A stretch of 64,000 nucleotides of DNA from Fen-1273 sp963837815 (GCA_963837815.1 CAWIOS010000005.1:124001-188000), one strand, 5' to 3'; positions 29,282-37,328 are shown, counted from the first letter of the stretch. Made by a program: numbers and translations. The notes: a model not told the origin generated them from the sequence alone.

Positions 29282-29935
29282 CTACAAGGGCGTGTACGTG
29301 TTTGCGATGATCCCCGATTTCAGGACCGTCGAATTCTCCAGCTTGAGGTGAACGGGCGCTGCCAGGTCCGAAAAGAGCGGGAGTCCCCTCCCCGCGACGA
29401 CAGGGTGAATGAAGAGCTGGTATTCATCGATCAGCCCTGAGGCGACGAGGCTCCGTGCGAACCGGGCTCCCCCGTGGGCGAGTATCGGCTTACCGGCCTC
29501 TGATTTGAGCCGTGCAATTTCGGATGCAATGTCGCCGCCTGCCACACGTGCGCCGGTCCACGTCGATGCGTGCGGTGAAGTCGTCTTTGAGCGCTCGACC
29601 CCCTGTTCACCGTCGAATCGTCTCTTGTCCCTGATCGCCTGCGTTGTGAGGCCGGGAGCGGTCGAATCGACGTTCCCGTTCCGGGAAAAGACCACCTTGG
29701 GAATTTCGTTCATCGCCGGGGCGAGTATGTCCGTCGATGTCGGCCAGTACGCCGCCATGTCGTGAAACGTGCGGCTTCCCATAATGTGAACACCCGCCTG
29801 GCTCAATGTTTCCCCGATCAGCTCAAGGGTGCTCGTATCCATTGTGCGGAATATCCAGTCGACCTCGCCGTTGGGACCACCGACGAACCCGTCGGCGGTA
29901 AGTGACATTTTCAATATCAGTTTTCTCACGGTCAT
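29282..29935 (-). CDS. RibD C-terminal/dihydrofolate-reductase-family protein
   Basis: The ATG at 29935 (MTVRKLILKMSLTADGFVGG) fits the usual start of this family and gives 217 residues; the frame is open to 30043 without homology. The first strand, the GSRTFHDMA segment near residue 55 and HGGARFARSLVASGLIDEY near 160 match the RibD_C/DHFR-like fold that binds NADPH. Family members reduce pteridine- or pyrimidine-like substrates, and the precise substrate is not known. It sits in the ECF/YCII gene neighbourhood. Confidence 0.82.
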   Translation of the reverse strand: MTVRKLILKMSLTADGFVGGPNGEVDWIFRTMDTSTLELIGETLSQAGVHIMGSRTFHDMAAYWPTSTDILAPAMNEIPKVVFSRNGNVDSTAPGLTTQAIRDKRRFDGEQGVERSKTTSPHASTWTGARVAGGDIASEIARLKSEAGKPILAHGGARFARSLVASGLIDEYQLFIHPVVAGRGLPLFSDLAAPVHLKLENSTVLKSGIIANTYTPL

Positions 29936-30070
29936 TCGGTTGAGAGTGTTGTCCCGGCGAAGTTGAGATACGGATTGATCGCAATCATGGCTTACCTTCT
30001 CTTCGTTGATGGTGAAGTTCTTTGCCGGAGGCGACTTCTTCATCTGCGTGTCCTGCGTCTTTCGCGTCGT

Positions 30071-30313
30071 TCAGAAGTAGCGGCTTTCTTCCTTCAGTTC
30101 ATCCTCGATCGGCCGCACCTCGATGCTTCCGAACCGGACCCGGACGGTCGCCGCTTTCCGTGCGCTCTGGAGGGCTTCCGCCGACACAACATGGCCGCGG
30201 GATTTCAGCTCTTCAAGGTGTCCGAGCGTCTCTCCACGGAGCGAGTCCCACTCGCTCCGGGAGAGCGCGTTCAGCCTGTTTTCTTCCTCGTACGCCAGGC
30301 AGAGGTACTTCAT
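30071..30313 (-). pseudogene. YCII/DGPF-domain protein with an internal in-frame deletion
   Basis: The 80-codon frame starts like a normal YCII-related protein (MKYLCLAYEEENRL, then EALQSARKAATVRVR) but jumps directly to the C-terminal FGSIEVRPI. The central part, including the DGPF motif and about 43 residues usually found in the family, is missing. The junction lies near 30131 at a repeated CGG triplet, consistent with deletion between short repeats. A protein could be made, but the fold should be lost. It is downstream of an intact YCII gene in the same direction. Confidence 0.6.
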
Positions 30314-30329
30314 CGGGAGATGCCTCCTG

Positions 30330-30767
30330 TCAATGGCCGCTCCTGGCGACCTGCTCGCGGACCGCGGAGCTGTCAGCCGCTTTCTGCACGTCCGCGGGGA
30401 AATCCTCCATGTCGAAGACCTGCCGGATCTCGACGACGTCGCCGCTTCGTGCGGGGACGCGCTTCGCCCATTCGATCGCTTCTTCCCTTGACCTGACCCT
30501 GATCATCCAGTACCCGCCGAGCACTTCCTTGGACTCCGTGTACGGCCCGTCGGTGACTTTCGGCTTCCCGCCGGCAAATGATATGCGTGCGCCGGTCGTC
30601 GGGGGATGGAGCCCGTCCAGCGAAATGAGCGCCCCCGCTTTCGTCAGGGCCTCGTTGTATTTCGTCATCTTCTCGACGTCTTCGACGTCCGGGGCGAAGT
30701 CCGGCTTCAGGTTCTTGATGTGCCCCCCCTGGTAGACCTCGGGTATCATCATCATCATGAATCGCAT
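30330..30767 (-). CDS. YCII-related (DGPF) protein, intact
   Basis: The ATG at 30767 gives 145 residues: MRFMMMMIPEVYQGG, a complete YCII core, the signature KVTDGPYTESKEVLGGY (the DGPF motif with Tyr) near residue 73, and EEAIEWAKRVPARSG. YCII-type ferredoxin-fold proteins with the DGPF motif are the usual partners of ECF42 sigma factors. Their biochemical role is unknown. A longer frame to 30812 adds 15 residues with no similarity. This is the only complete YCII gene of the three here. Confidence 0.85.
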   Translation of the reverse strand: MRFMMMMIPEVYQGGHIKNLKPDFAPDVEDVEKMTKYNEALTKAGALISLDGLHPPTTGARISFAGGKPKVTDGPYTESKEVLGGYWMIRVRSREEAIEWAKRVPARSGDVVEIRQVFDMEDFPADVQKAADSSAVREQVARSGH

Positions 30768-30851
30768 TGTGGCATCTCCTTGAAGTGAGGGTTCGTTGAT
30801 CTGTTCGTTCATTCAGTAGTCGTGCGGCACCCGCAGGATTCGACAGGCCGC

Positions 30852-31037
30852 TCAGGCGACCGGATGGATTATCCTGTGTTCCCCGTTTGTGCTCACGAGT
30901 TCCCGGACCGGCCGCACCTCGATCGTCCCGACGCGTGCGGGGGGGATCTTTGATGCGATCTCAATTGCCCTGTATGAGACCTCCCGGGGTGAATGTGTCG
31001 GCAATAATGGTCGTTTGAGGGGTGCCCGATTCGACAT
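30852..31037 (-). pseudogene. C-terminal remnant of a third YCII protein
   Basis: The 61-codon frame contains AIEIASKIPPARVGTIEVRPVREL, which matches only the last third of YCII proteins. The N-terminal two thirds are absent, and nothing similar is found in the 105 bp between it and the sigma-factor gene. It is most likely a deletion remnant, not a functional gene. Confidence 0.55.
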
Positions 31038-31142
31038 TGTCTCAAGGGGAAAACGGGGGCCGCCGTATCAGGGGGCGGCAGGCTGTGTTATAACAGCGGG
31101 GAATTGACGGAAGGTTCGTTACAGGGCGAAAATGTGCCGTTT

Positions 31143-32278
31143 TTATCCACCGAGACCCCGGAGCCGTTTTTCAAGGAACCGCCTTTCGGGCTCCTGGTGG
31201 ACAAGTTCGAGAGCGCGTTTGTAGGACGCCCTGGCCTCGCCAAGCCGCCCGAGCCGGCGGCACAGCTCCCCCCGTGCGGAGTGCGCCAGGTGATATTCGG
31301 AAAGTTCTCCGCGGGCAAGTATCGCGTCGATGACCGAGAGTCCGGCCTCAGCGCTATCGCGCATCGCAATTGCGACCCCCCTGTTCAGCTCGACGACGGG
31401 AGAGGGCCCGGCGCGCAGGAGCACGTCGTACAAACCGACGATTTCTGCCCAGTCTGTCGCGGCCGGGCCGGGCGCTTCGGCGTGCAGCGCCGCGCAGGTC
31501 TCCCCCGGCTGTAGCCCGCGCCGCCCGGCGGGATTCCTGTATCAGCATAAGCGCGAGAAGCCCCATCACTTCAGGGTCAGGAAGGAGCGCAAGGAGAAGC
31601 CTCCCGAGCCTGATCGCCTCGCCCGAGAGGTCCGGCCGCATCAGCGAGCCACCGGAGGATGCGGAGTATCCCTCGTTGAACACGAGGTAGATGACCTGCA
31701 GGACGGTGTCGAGCCGCTCCGGCAGGTCGGCGGGGGAGGGGACCTCGTACGGTATGCGCGCGTCCCGGATCTTCGCTTTCGCGCGCACGATCCTCTGCGC
31801 GATCGCGGGGGGCGATGCGAGGTACGCGCTGGCGATTTCTTCCGTGGTGAGCCCGCAGACTTCCCTGAGCGTGAGCGCCGTGCGTGATTCGGGCGTGAGC
31901 GCGGGGTGACAGCACGTGAATATCAGGCGGAGCTGATCGTCCCCGACGGCGTCGTCGGCCGTCTCGGAGGGGTCCCTCGCGCCGGTATCCTGCCTGTCCG
32001 CGAGGTTGCCCGCGAAAGGTTCAATGCGCGCATTCTTCCTGATCCTGTCGATCGCCTTGAACCGGCCCGCGGAGATGAGCCATGACCGGGGGTTGGCGGG
32101 CATCCCTTCACCGGGCCACTGCTCCAGTGCCGCCTTGAACGCATCATGCAGTGCGTCCTCGGCGATGTCCATGTCCCCCAGGAGCCGGACGAGCGTGGCG
32201 AGGATCCCGCGGGATTCCGTCCGGTACAGCCCCTCCAGAGCTCCGCGGATGAGGCCGGGAGTGTTTTCAGGTATGGAT
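31143..32278 (-). pseudogene. ECF42-type RNA polymerase sigma factor, disrupted
   Basis: The frame 31354-32172 contains sigma region 2 (DALHDAFKAALEQWPGEG, NPRSWLISAGRFKAIDRIRK) and region 4 (ALTLREVCGLTTEEIA, QRIVRAKAKIR). The C-terminal TPR-like extension of group ECF42 starts with LVFNEGYSASSGG. Upstream in the same frame the similarity continues to about 32278 (LIRGALEGLYRTESRGIL), but no ATG, GTG or TTG is in frame there. After ESRRAARATAGGDL about 40 residues are missing and the frame shifts. The rest (ALHAEAPGPAATDWAEI through SPVVELNRGVAIAMR) is read in the frame of 31143-31433. ECF42 factors are regulated through this extension and normally sit beside DGPF proteins, as here. With deletion, frameshift and no start codon the gene is probably inactive. 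Confidence 0.7.
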
Positions 32279-32332
32279 TCTTGAATGTGTAACGGGATTT
32301 CGCGTCCCTTCGAACCGCCCCGATCGAGCGGG

Positions 32333-33268
32333 TTATTCCTCGAAGCCCAATGTGTGCCTCCTGCGGAGGACCAGATCCCGGTACCTTTTCCTCAGCGACG
32401 GCGCAAGGAAACTTTGCTCTATGAGTTCCTGCCACGGCTTCCATGCAGTATCGATCTGAGTCAACGCGTCCTGCAAGGACCCGGGTGAGAGCCCGAGTCG
32501 CTCGGTGCCATAGTACTTCACGAACGATGATCGGGTGAGATTCCTTTTGTTCCCTCTGATCGGAAGGGCGATTTCTTCAGCGGGGTTTTGAAGGACGATT
32601 GTCGTATTGAGGAGATCGTAGGCAGGGGAAAGCTCTACCTTTGAGTTTCTCCGGATGAGCGAGAAATTCTTGAGATGCATATCCTCGTTCCCGACGAGGA
32701 AATTGAAGATTGTGAGACGGAAGAGCTTTACTTTCTCCAGGGCCGGAAACGTGGCATGAGCCTCGAGAATCGCCGCTACCTGCTCCATGCTCGAATCATA
32801 CTTCGTGTCTCGCCCCTTCCGGGAGAGTTGGGCAAAGTCCTCCACGTGGACCTTCGTGTTCGGCCCGCGGCGGTCGAACCTCTTGATGAAGTAAGTACAT
32901 GATCCATCTTTGGAGTACACCATCCCGTGGAAGGGGACGTCGATGCCGGCCGATTGCGCAAGACGCATAGTCAGGTCTTCATTTTCCGGGACCTGGAGGA
33001 ATAGGTTCTGGGGTTTGAGGATGTACTCGCCCCCGGTGTCAACCACCTCGAACGCCTGCCGGGAAACGTTGAGTCGTGCGCTGAGCTTCGGTTGCACCCC
33101 CTGTATGGACATTTTGGCGGCCCGGGCCGCGGCCTCCCTGCGCTGTTCCTCCGCGGAGTATGGAAAATCCTCGAGGGCTTGCAAGCGTGGCGACAACATC
33201 TTCAGGCCCTTTTCTGAATATCGCACCCCGTCCGGAATCTCGGCGTATGAGATCGGGCACCGATTCAA
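32333..33268 (-). CDS. hipT: HipA-like serine/threonine kinase toxin (HipT type)
   Basis: This 311-residue protein is a HipA-type kinase that starts where full-length HipA has its second part. The N-terminal subdomain is encoded separately by the preceding gene, as in the three-component HipBST systems. Visible motifs: the Gly-rich loop SIQGVQPK at residues 54-61, the catalytic NEDMHLKNFS near 195, and the metal-binding Asp in AYDLL. Kinases of this group phosphorylate aminoacyl-tRNA synthetases (GltX for HipA, TrpS for the studied HipT), halting translation; the target here is unknown. The start overlaps the preceding stop by ATGA. Its own stop is close to the disrupted sigma gene. Confidence 0.85.
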   Translation of the reverse strand: MNRCPISYAEIPDGVRYSEKGLKMLSPRLQALEDFPYSAEEQRREAAARAAKMSIQGVQPKLSARLNVSRQAFEVVDTGGEYILKPQNLFLQVPENEDLTMRLAQSAGIDVPFHGMVYSKDGSCTYFIKRFDRRGPNTKVHVEDFAQLSRKGRDTKYDSSMEQVAAILEAHATFPALEKVKLFRLTIFNFLVGNEDMHLKNFSLIRRNSKVELSPAYDLLNTTIVLQNPAEEIALPIRGNKRNLTRSSFVKYYGTERLGLSPGSLQDALTQIDTAWKPWQELIEQSFLAPSLRKRYRDLVLRRRHTLGFEE

Positions 33269-33576
33269 GGCATCCTCTCTACGGTGACTTCGCCCACGAG
33301 ATCCTTCCCCACGGCGACGAGCTGGGAGAAGAGGTCGTCCCTGTCGATCTTCGCATTCTGCAGCAGTCCTTCGAGCATGACTCCTTCGGGAAGGACGCCG
33401 TCAAAGAACGGCGGAAACCCGTCGAATGTGTACTCGCGCTGCGTCACGGGCATGGTCAGAGAGACGGAATCCCCTTTGTATGTATCGAGATAGCGGAAGA
33501 TGTAATGTCTCCCCCGATCCAGCTCCTGGAGGACGCCTGCCGGAGAGCCGTTGACGAACACCCGTGCCTGGTTCAT
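33265..33576 (-). CDS. hipS: HipA N-terminal subdomain protein (HipS type)
   Basis: This 103-residue protein matches the N-terminal (couple_hipA) subdomain of HipA: VFVNGSPAGVLQE, then YLDTYKGDSVSLTMP and FFDGVLPEG. In HipBST systems this separate small protein acts as the antitoxin that binds the kinase. It overlaps hipB and hipT by four bases (ATGA) on both sides, which ensures coupled translation. The order B-S-T matches known HipBST operons. Confidence 0.83.
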   Translation of the reverse strand: MNQARVFVNGSPAGVLQELDRGRHYIFRYLDTYKGDSVSLTMPVTQREYTFDGFPPFFDGVLPEGVMLEGLLQNAKIDRDDLFSQLVAVGKDLVGEVTVERMP

Positions 33577-33809
33577 TCGGTGACCTCCCGATTGAATTCT
33601 CGCATAAGCGGACCGTCGAACCGAATTGATATGTTGAGCGCGAGAAGTACTTTCACCATCGTGTCGAGTTGTACGGTTTCCTTCCCTTTCTCAAGGTCAA
33701 AGACCGCCGTCTTTCCCACTCCGGCAAGCCTGGCAAGCGCCTGCTGGCTCAGACCGGCTCTCTTCCTGTGGAATCGAATGGCCCCAGCCAAGTGTTGAAC
33801 GTCACTCAT
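33573..33809 (-). CDS. hipB: XRE-family DNA-binding protein (HipB type)
   Basis: This 78-residue protein has a Cro/C1-type helix-turn-helix: AIRFHRKRAGLSQQALARLAG, then VGKTAVFDLEKGKETVQLDTM. It is the first gene of the hipBST-like operon and the expected autorepressor. Upstream lie a near-consensus promoter and three or four matching palindromes, one of which sits inside the promoter spacer. It overlaps hipS by ATGA. Confidence 0.88.
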   Translation of the reverse strand: MSDVQHLAGAIRFHRKRAGLSQQALARLAGVGKTAVFDLEKGKETVQLDTMVKVLLALNISIRFDGPLMREFNREVTE

Positions 33810-33814
33810 GTATT

Positions 33815-33942
33815 AACCGCTCCAGCAGCATTATGGTCTCGTCTTTTCCAATAATACTGTTAAAGCGGTAAATTGTCAAGTTGAGTACTGCTCAGGCAGT
33901 AAGAAACAGTCATTGATGACTGATTATACTGCCAAAGCGGTA
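33815..33942. promoter_or_regulatory. Array of palindromic operators for HipB
   Basis: Three 16-bp sites of the form TACTG-N6-CRGTA occur: TACTGTTAAAGCGGTA (33855-33870), TACTGCTCAGGCAGTA (33886-33901, perfectly symmetric outer arms) and TACTGCCAAAGCGGTA (33927-33942). A weaker inverted match (11 of 16) overlaps the region just upstream of the hipB start at 33815-33830. Centre-to-centre distances are 40, 31 and 41 bp, close to whole helical turns, so bound dimers would lie on one face of the DNA. Binding by HipB is inferred from position. Confidence 0.7.
33851..33879 (-). promoter_or_regulatory. Sigma70-type promoter of the hipBST operon
   Basis: On the minus strand TTGACA (33874-33879) is followed by exactly 17 bp and TATTAT (33851-33856), a near-perfect vegetative promoter 40-70 bp upstream of hipB. 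Operator 1 (33855-33870) covers the spacer between the two boxes. A second -10 like TATAAT (33923-33928) with operator 3 placed in the same way suggests a duplicated promoter-operator unit, but its -35 is weak. Confidence 0.75.
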
Positions 33943-33958
33943 ATTTGAACGACTAATG

Positions 33959-34393
33959 TCAAGCAGACTTTCCTTCAACATACACCTTCAGGGAAGTGCC
34001 GACGATGTGCGTCCAGCCGGCGAGGAAGCTGCTCCGATGCATGTTCGGGTCGTCCGCGGGGAATGATTCGAGCCCTTTGTGCGTCAGCCTCACGCGGGTT
34101 TGATTTTTCTCTTTGAAGAGCTCGAACGTCACCTGGGAGATCCCCTGGACCCCGTCGTACCGCCAGCTGTACGAGATTCTCTTCCCCGCGACAATCTCCG
34201 TGATTTTGCAGACGTGGAGATACTTCTTCTCCTCCGTCCCTCCCGTGAACCGGAATTCGAACCCCACCACCGGCTTGAACTCCGCGATGTCGAAATACCA
34301 CTTTTTCATCTCGTCCCTGTCTGTCAGGGCCCTCCAGATCCTCTCCGGCGGTGCGTCAAGCGTTCGGTCGATGATGATCGGTTCCGGTTTCAT
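33959..34393 (-). CDS. SRPBCC/AHSA1-family protein
   Basis: The ATG at 34393 (MKPEPIIIDRTLDAPPERIWRALTD) gives 144 residues with the AHSA1-type pattern: AFTDRDEMKKWYFD-like segment near 30, GFEFRF, and C-terminal LAGWTHIVGTSLKVYVEG. These START-like proteins bind hydrophobic ligands in a deep cavity; the ligand is unknown. The longer open frame to 34717 has no similarity. It is directly downstream of the terminator at 34523-34549 and ends 17 bp from operator 3 of hipBST. Confidence 0.83.
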   Translation of the reverse strand: MKPEPIIIDRTLDAPPERIWRALTDRDEMKKWYFDIAEFKPVVGFEFRFTGGTEEKKYLHVCKITEIVAGKRISYSWRYDGVQGISQVTFELFKEKNQTRVRLTHKGLESFPADDPNMHRSSFLAGWTHIVGTSLKVYVEGKSA

Positions 34394-34522
34394 CGTGCCC
34401 TCTCTTCTTTGGACGTCGTGCGTGTCGTCCCCTCCGCTACTGGCGGGGCTCGTTCCTCCACTGAAATTGGGGGACGGCTGACTGAGAGTCAAGAACAATC
34501 TCTCTATCGGCGGATCGGGCAC

Positions 34523-34549
34523 AAAAAAAGCCCCCTTCGCGAGGGGGCT
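34523..34549 (-). terminator. Rho-independent terminator of the DJ-1-type gene
   Basis: An 8-bp stem AGCCCCCT/AGGGGGCT (34529-34536, 34542-34549) with a 5-nt loop is followed on the minus strand by a run of seven Ts (plus-strand A tract 34523-34529). It lies 33 bp after the stop of the DJ-1/PfpI gene. Confidence 0.88.
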
Positions 34550-34581
34550 GTGATCCCGTTGCTGAAGGGCACTCCTGCTCC

Positions 34582-35754
34582 TTAACCCTCCCGGGCCACC
34601 GAGACGATCACCGTGAATTTGTGGCTTTCCCCGGGTAGGATCCGGACCGTCACCGTCCCGCTCCAGGTTTTTCCGTCCTTCGTCCGGAGCGCCCATCGGC
34701 TCTTCCCCTCCCTCCAATCATCAGTCTTCTTCCAGGCCCTGTCGGATTCGATCTTCTGGTCGAAGTGGTTCATCAGATCCGCTGCCGTTTTGTCCGACGT
34801 ACCTCGGAGCGACAGGACCCAGCGGTCGGTCGATCCTTCCGTTGTGACGATCTCCCAGTTACCGAAGTCCTGCGAGAGATACAGGTTGGGAAGAACGTGA
34901 TCGGCAAGTGACGCACGGACAAACCGGGAGTTCCCGTGCCAGTCATATTCCTCGTCGAGCGCTGTCTGCTCGGCTGTCCCTTTTCCTGCCAGCAGCTCGA
35001 CGACGTGCAGCGCGCCGTCGATTCCGGCGGAGAGACCCGCCGCGGTGATGATCTTCCCGTTGTCCACGTAGCGCTCGTCCTCGATGACGTTGATCTTCGG
35101 GAATTGCAACCTCAGCCGCGGGATATTCCCGTTCGTCGTCGTGGCGGAGAGTCCGTCAAGGAGCCCGGCGCTCGCGAGTATGAACGCCCCGTTGCATACC
35201 GACATGGTATGCCGGACCTTTGCCGTCTCGTCCTTTATCCATTTGAGCGTCGGTTCGTTCCTCTGCGTCGCCTTCACGCCGCCGCCGGGAACGACGAGGA
35301 CGTCGGGCAGGGGGGCGTCATCGAACGAATACGCCGGAACTACAGTCATGCCCATCGCTGTCGTAATCGGGTCTTTGGTCCTGGCGACAGTGTAGACGTC
35401 GAATCCCGCGGCGCCGAAAATCTCGTACGGGCCGGTATAATCGATGATCTCCACCCCGTCGAATATGAGTATGGCGACTTTCGGGGCCGGCGGGGTTTCC
35501 GCAAGTTTTGCCTTCGCTTCCTCTTCGGTGACGAGCGCCATCCCGCAGTCCGGACAGTTCCCGGGTCTATCGAACGACTTTGAGTCGCAGGGGAGGTCGC
35601 AGGGGACGCAGACATATTTTGTACTCCGTGCCTCTCCGCGGGCGTTCCCCCGGGCTTCCGGCCGGGGGGCAAACACGCAGGCGATCAACATGACGGCCAT
35701 GACGGCCTGGCGGACCGTCAACGGTCCCGGATGAATCTTCACGGAATCTTCCAC
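34582..35754 (-). CDS. Exported DJ-1/PfpI-family protein with a heavy-metal-binding domain
   Basis: The GTG at 35754 follows GGAGGAG with good spacing and gives about 390 residues. A hydrophobic leader (about 16-34) is followed by a Cys-rich segment YVCVPCDLPCDS...CPDCGMAL (about residues 45-75), which matches heavy-metal-binding domains. A class-I glutamine-amidotransferase-like DJ-1/PfpI domain comes next (VAILIFDGVEIIDYTGPYEIF to about 270), with the elbow Cys in SVCNGAFILASAGLL. The last 110 residues (FGNWEIVTT to VSVAREG) form an extra beta-rich domain. Such proteins may act in metal or thiol stress, but no substrate can be named. A strong terminator follows. Confidence 0.8.
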   Translation of the reverse strand: MEDSVKIHPGPLTVRQAVMAVMLIACVFAPRPEARGNARGEARSTKYVCVPCDLPCDSKSFDRPGNCPDCGMALVTEEEAKAKLAETPPAPKVAILIFDGVEIIDYTGPYEIFGAAGFDVYTVARTKDPITTAMGMTVVPAYSFDDAPLPDVLVVPGGGVKATQRNEPTLKWIKDETAKVRHTMSVCNGAFILASAGLLDGLSATTTNGNIPRLRLQFPKINVIEDERYVDNGKIITAAGLSAGIDGALHVVELLAGKGTAEQTALDEEYDWHGNSRFVRASLADHVLPNLYLSQDFGNWEIVTTEGSTDRWVLSLRGTSDKTAADLMNHFDQKIESDRAWKKTDDWREGKSRWALRTKDGKTWSGTVTVRILPGESHKFTVIVSVAREG

Positions 35755-35951
35755 GTCACTCCTCCACTGCGTTGTTGTCGGTTGTGTGCAACGCACCCGG
35801 CCATCCCCTGCATCTACTAATGTATGCAGGTTCGGTCGTAATAGTTTCGGGAATAAACGGACTTTCCCGGCAGCCGAACCTGTCTGGGAGGAATTTGCGT
35901 ATATCTCTCCTGTTCAATATGTTGAGCGGGAGAAAAAGAAGGAGGGTGCAC

Positions 35952-36776
35952 GTGAAGACTCCCAGGACTCGCGGAAACTATGCCCCGGTGAACGGATTGA
36001 ACCTGCATTACGAGCTGCACGGGAAAAGGACGAGGAGAAGCCTCCCGCTCGTCCTTCTCCACGGGGGTGTGGGAGGAATCGAGATGATGAGGCCCATACT
36101 CCCCCGCCTGGCAAAGTCGCGCCGCGTCATCGCCGTTGACCTGCAGGGGCACGGCCGGACCGCCGACATTGACCGTCCCCTTCGTTTTGAGCTTATGGCC
36201 GATGACATCGCCGGGCTCCTCGGACACCTCAAAATCAATCAGGCGGACATCTTCGGGTACTCGCTGGGAGCCGGCGTCGCAATCCAGACCGCGATCAGGC
36301 ACCCGGAGGTCGTGGGGAAACTCGTGGTCGTTTCGACCTCACACAAGAGGAACGGCTGGTATCCGGAAGTTCTCGTGGGCATGACGCAAATGGGCCCGGG
36401 CGCAGCCGAAGGGATGAAACATTCCCCTCTCGCAAAGATCTACACGGGCGTGAACTGGGAGTCGCTCTTCACCAAGCTGAGTCAACTTCTCGGGCAGGAT
36501 TATGACTGGTCGAAGGGGATTGCCGCCCTCTCAATGCCTGTCATGCTTGTCTTTGCAGACGCGGATTCCGTGCAGACCTCCGCGATCGTCGATTTCTTCG
36601 GACTCCTCGGGGGCGGGAAACGTGACGCCGGTCTGGACGGTTCGGCCCGCCCCGTCTCCCGGCTGGCCGTCATTCCCGGGTACACGCACTACAACCTCAT
36701 GCATTCCCGGTTGCTCGTCGAAGCCGTCAATTCCTTTCTCAACGGATCTTCCCCGCCCAGGGATTCGTGGGCATGA
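35952..36776 (+). CDS. Alpha/beta hydrolase
   Basis: The GTG at 35952 follows AAGGAGG with 6-nt spacing and gives 274 residues; the frame extends to 35772 but without a plausible start. Motifs: LLHGGVGG (oxyanion loop), VDLQGHG, the nucleophile elbow GYSLGAG with Ser (about residue 101), VFADADSV for the acid, and GYTHYNL for the His. It is a serine hydrolase of unknown substrate, typical of the many esterase-like members in accessory regions. It diverges from the DJ-1-type gene. Confidence 0.85.
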   Translation: MKTPRTRGNYAPVNGLNLHYELHGKRTRRSLPLVLLHGGVGGIEMMRPILPRLAKSRRVIAVDLQGHGRTADIDRPLRFELMADDIAGLLGHLKINQADIFGYSLGAGVAIQTAIRHPEVVGKLVVVSTSHKRNGWYPEVLVGMTQMGPGAAEGMKHSPLAKIYTGVNWESLFTKLSQLLGQDYDWSKGIAALSMPVMLVFADADSVQTSAIVDFFGLLGGGKRDAGLDGSARPVSRLAVIPGYTHYNLMHSRLLVEAVNSFLNGSSPPRDSWA

Positions 36777-36950
36777 CAGTGTCCCTGCTCGGGAAGGGTC
36801 CGGATGAATGCCTGAAAATCATCCGGGATCAATACGAGGTGCAGATTCGGGCCGCTCTCGGCGTGTTTCAAAAAGCTGTCAATGACCAACTCTGAGCCGT
36901 GATTGATTGTATTTACATCACAATTCCAATCAATCATAAGGAGGCTCGTC

Positions 36951-37202
36951 ATGCCGCTCTACATGGATATACACAATCATGTTCCGGGCTTAACCGCCGA
37001 AGCCGTCAAAGGCGCCCATGCGAAGGATGTCGAGATCCAGAAGAAGCACGGCGTCAAATACCTGAAATATTGGTTTGACGAAAATGCCGGGAAGGTGTTC
37101 TGCCTGGTCGAGGCGCCGAGCAAGCAGGCGGCGGCGGCAGTCCACCGCGAAGCGCACGGCCTCCTTGCCGATGAGATCATCGAGGTCAAAGAAGGGATCT
37201 AG
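36951..37202 (+). CDS. DUF4242-family small protein
   Basis: The ATG at 36951 follows AAGGAGG with 6-nt spacing and gives 83 residues. The sequence HNHVPGLTAEAVKGAHAKD, then KYLKYWFDENAGKVFCLVEAP and AVHREAHGLLADEI is typical of DUF4242 proteins, small ferredoxin-fold proteins for which metal (nickel) binding has been described in one member. The function is unknown. A hairpin of nine C and nine G follows directly. Confidence 0.85.
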   Translation: MPLYMDIHNHVPGLTAEAVKGAHAKDVEIQKKHGVKYLKYWFDENAGKVFCLVEAPSKQAAAAVHREAHGLLADEIIEVKEGI

Positions 37203-37214
37203 AGCTTCGGGATA

Positions 37215-37255
37215 CCCCCCCCCTCGTCCCGGCCCGTCTCACCGGAGGGGGGGGG
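37215..37255. terminator. Long C9/G9 hairpin after the DUF4242 gene
   Basis: Nine Cs (37215-37223) pair with nine Gs (37247-37255) around a 23-nt loop that has its own CCGG/CCGG pairing. No T tract follows, so this may stop transcription weakly or only stabilise the RNA end. Homopolymer length in this region may be uncertain. Confidence 0.5.
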
Positions 37256-37328
37256 CCTGATATTGTAAATACTCAATAATGGGCAATAGCCAGGACATAG
37301 GCCAAGGGAGGCAGGCAGACGCGGGAGC

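Noticed and set aside
33855..33942. Short repeats as a CRISPR array
   Set aside because: Repeats are 16-bp palindromes at unequal spacing in a promoter region, with no cas genes nearby.
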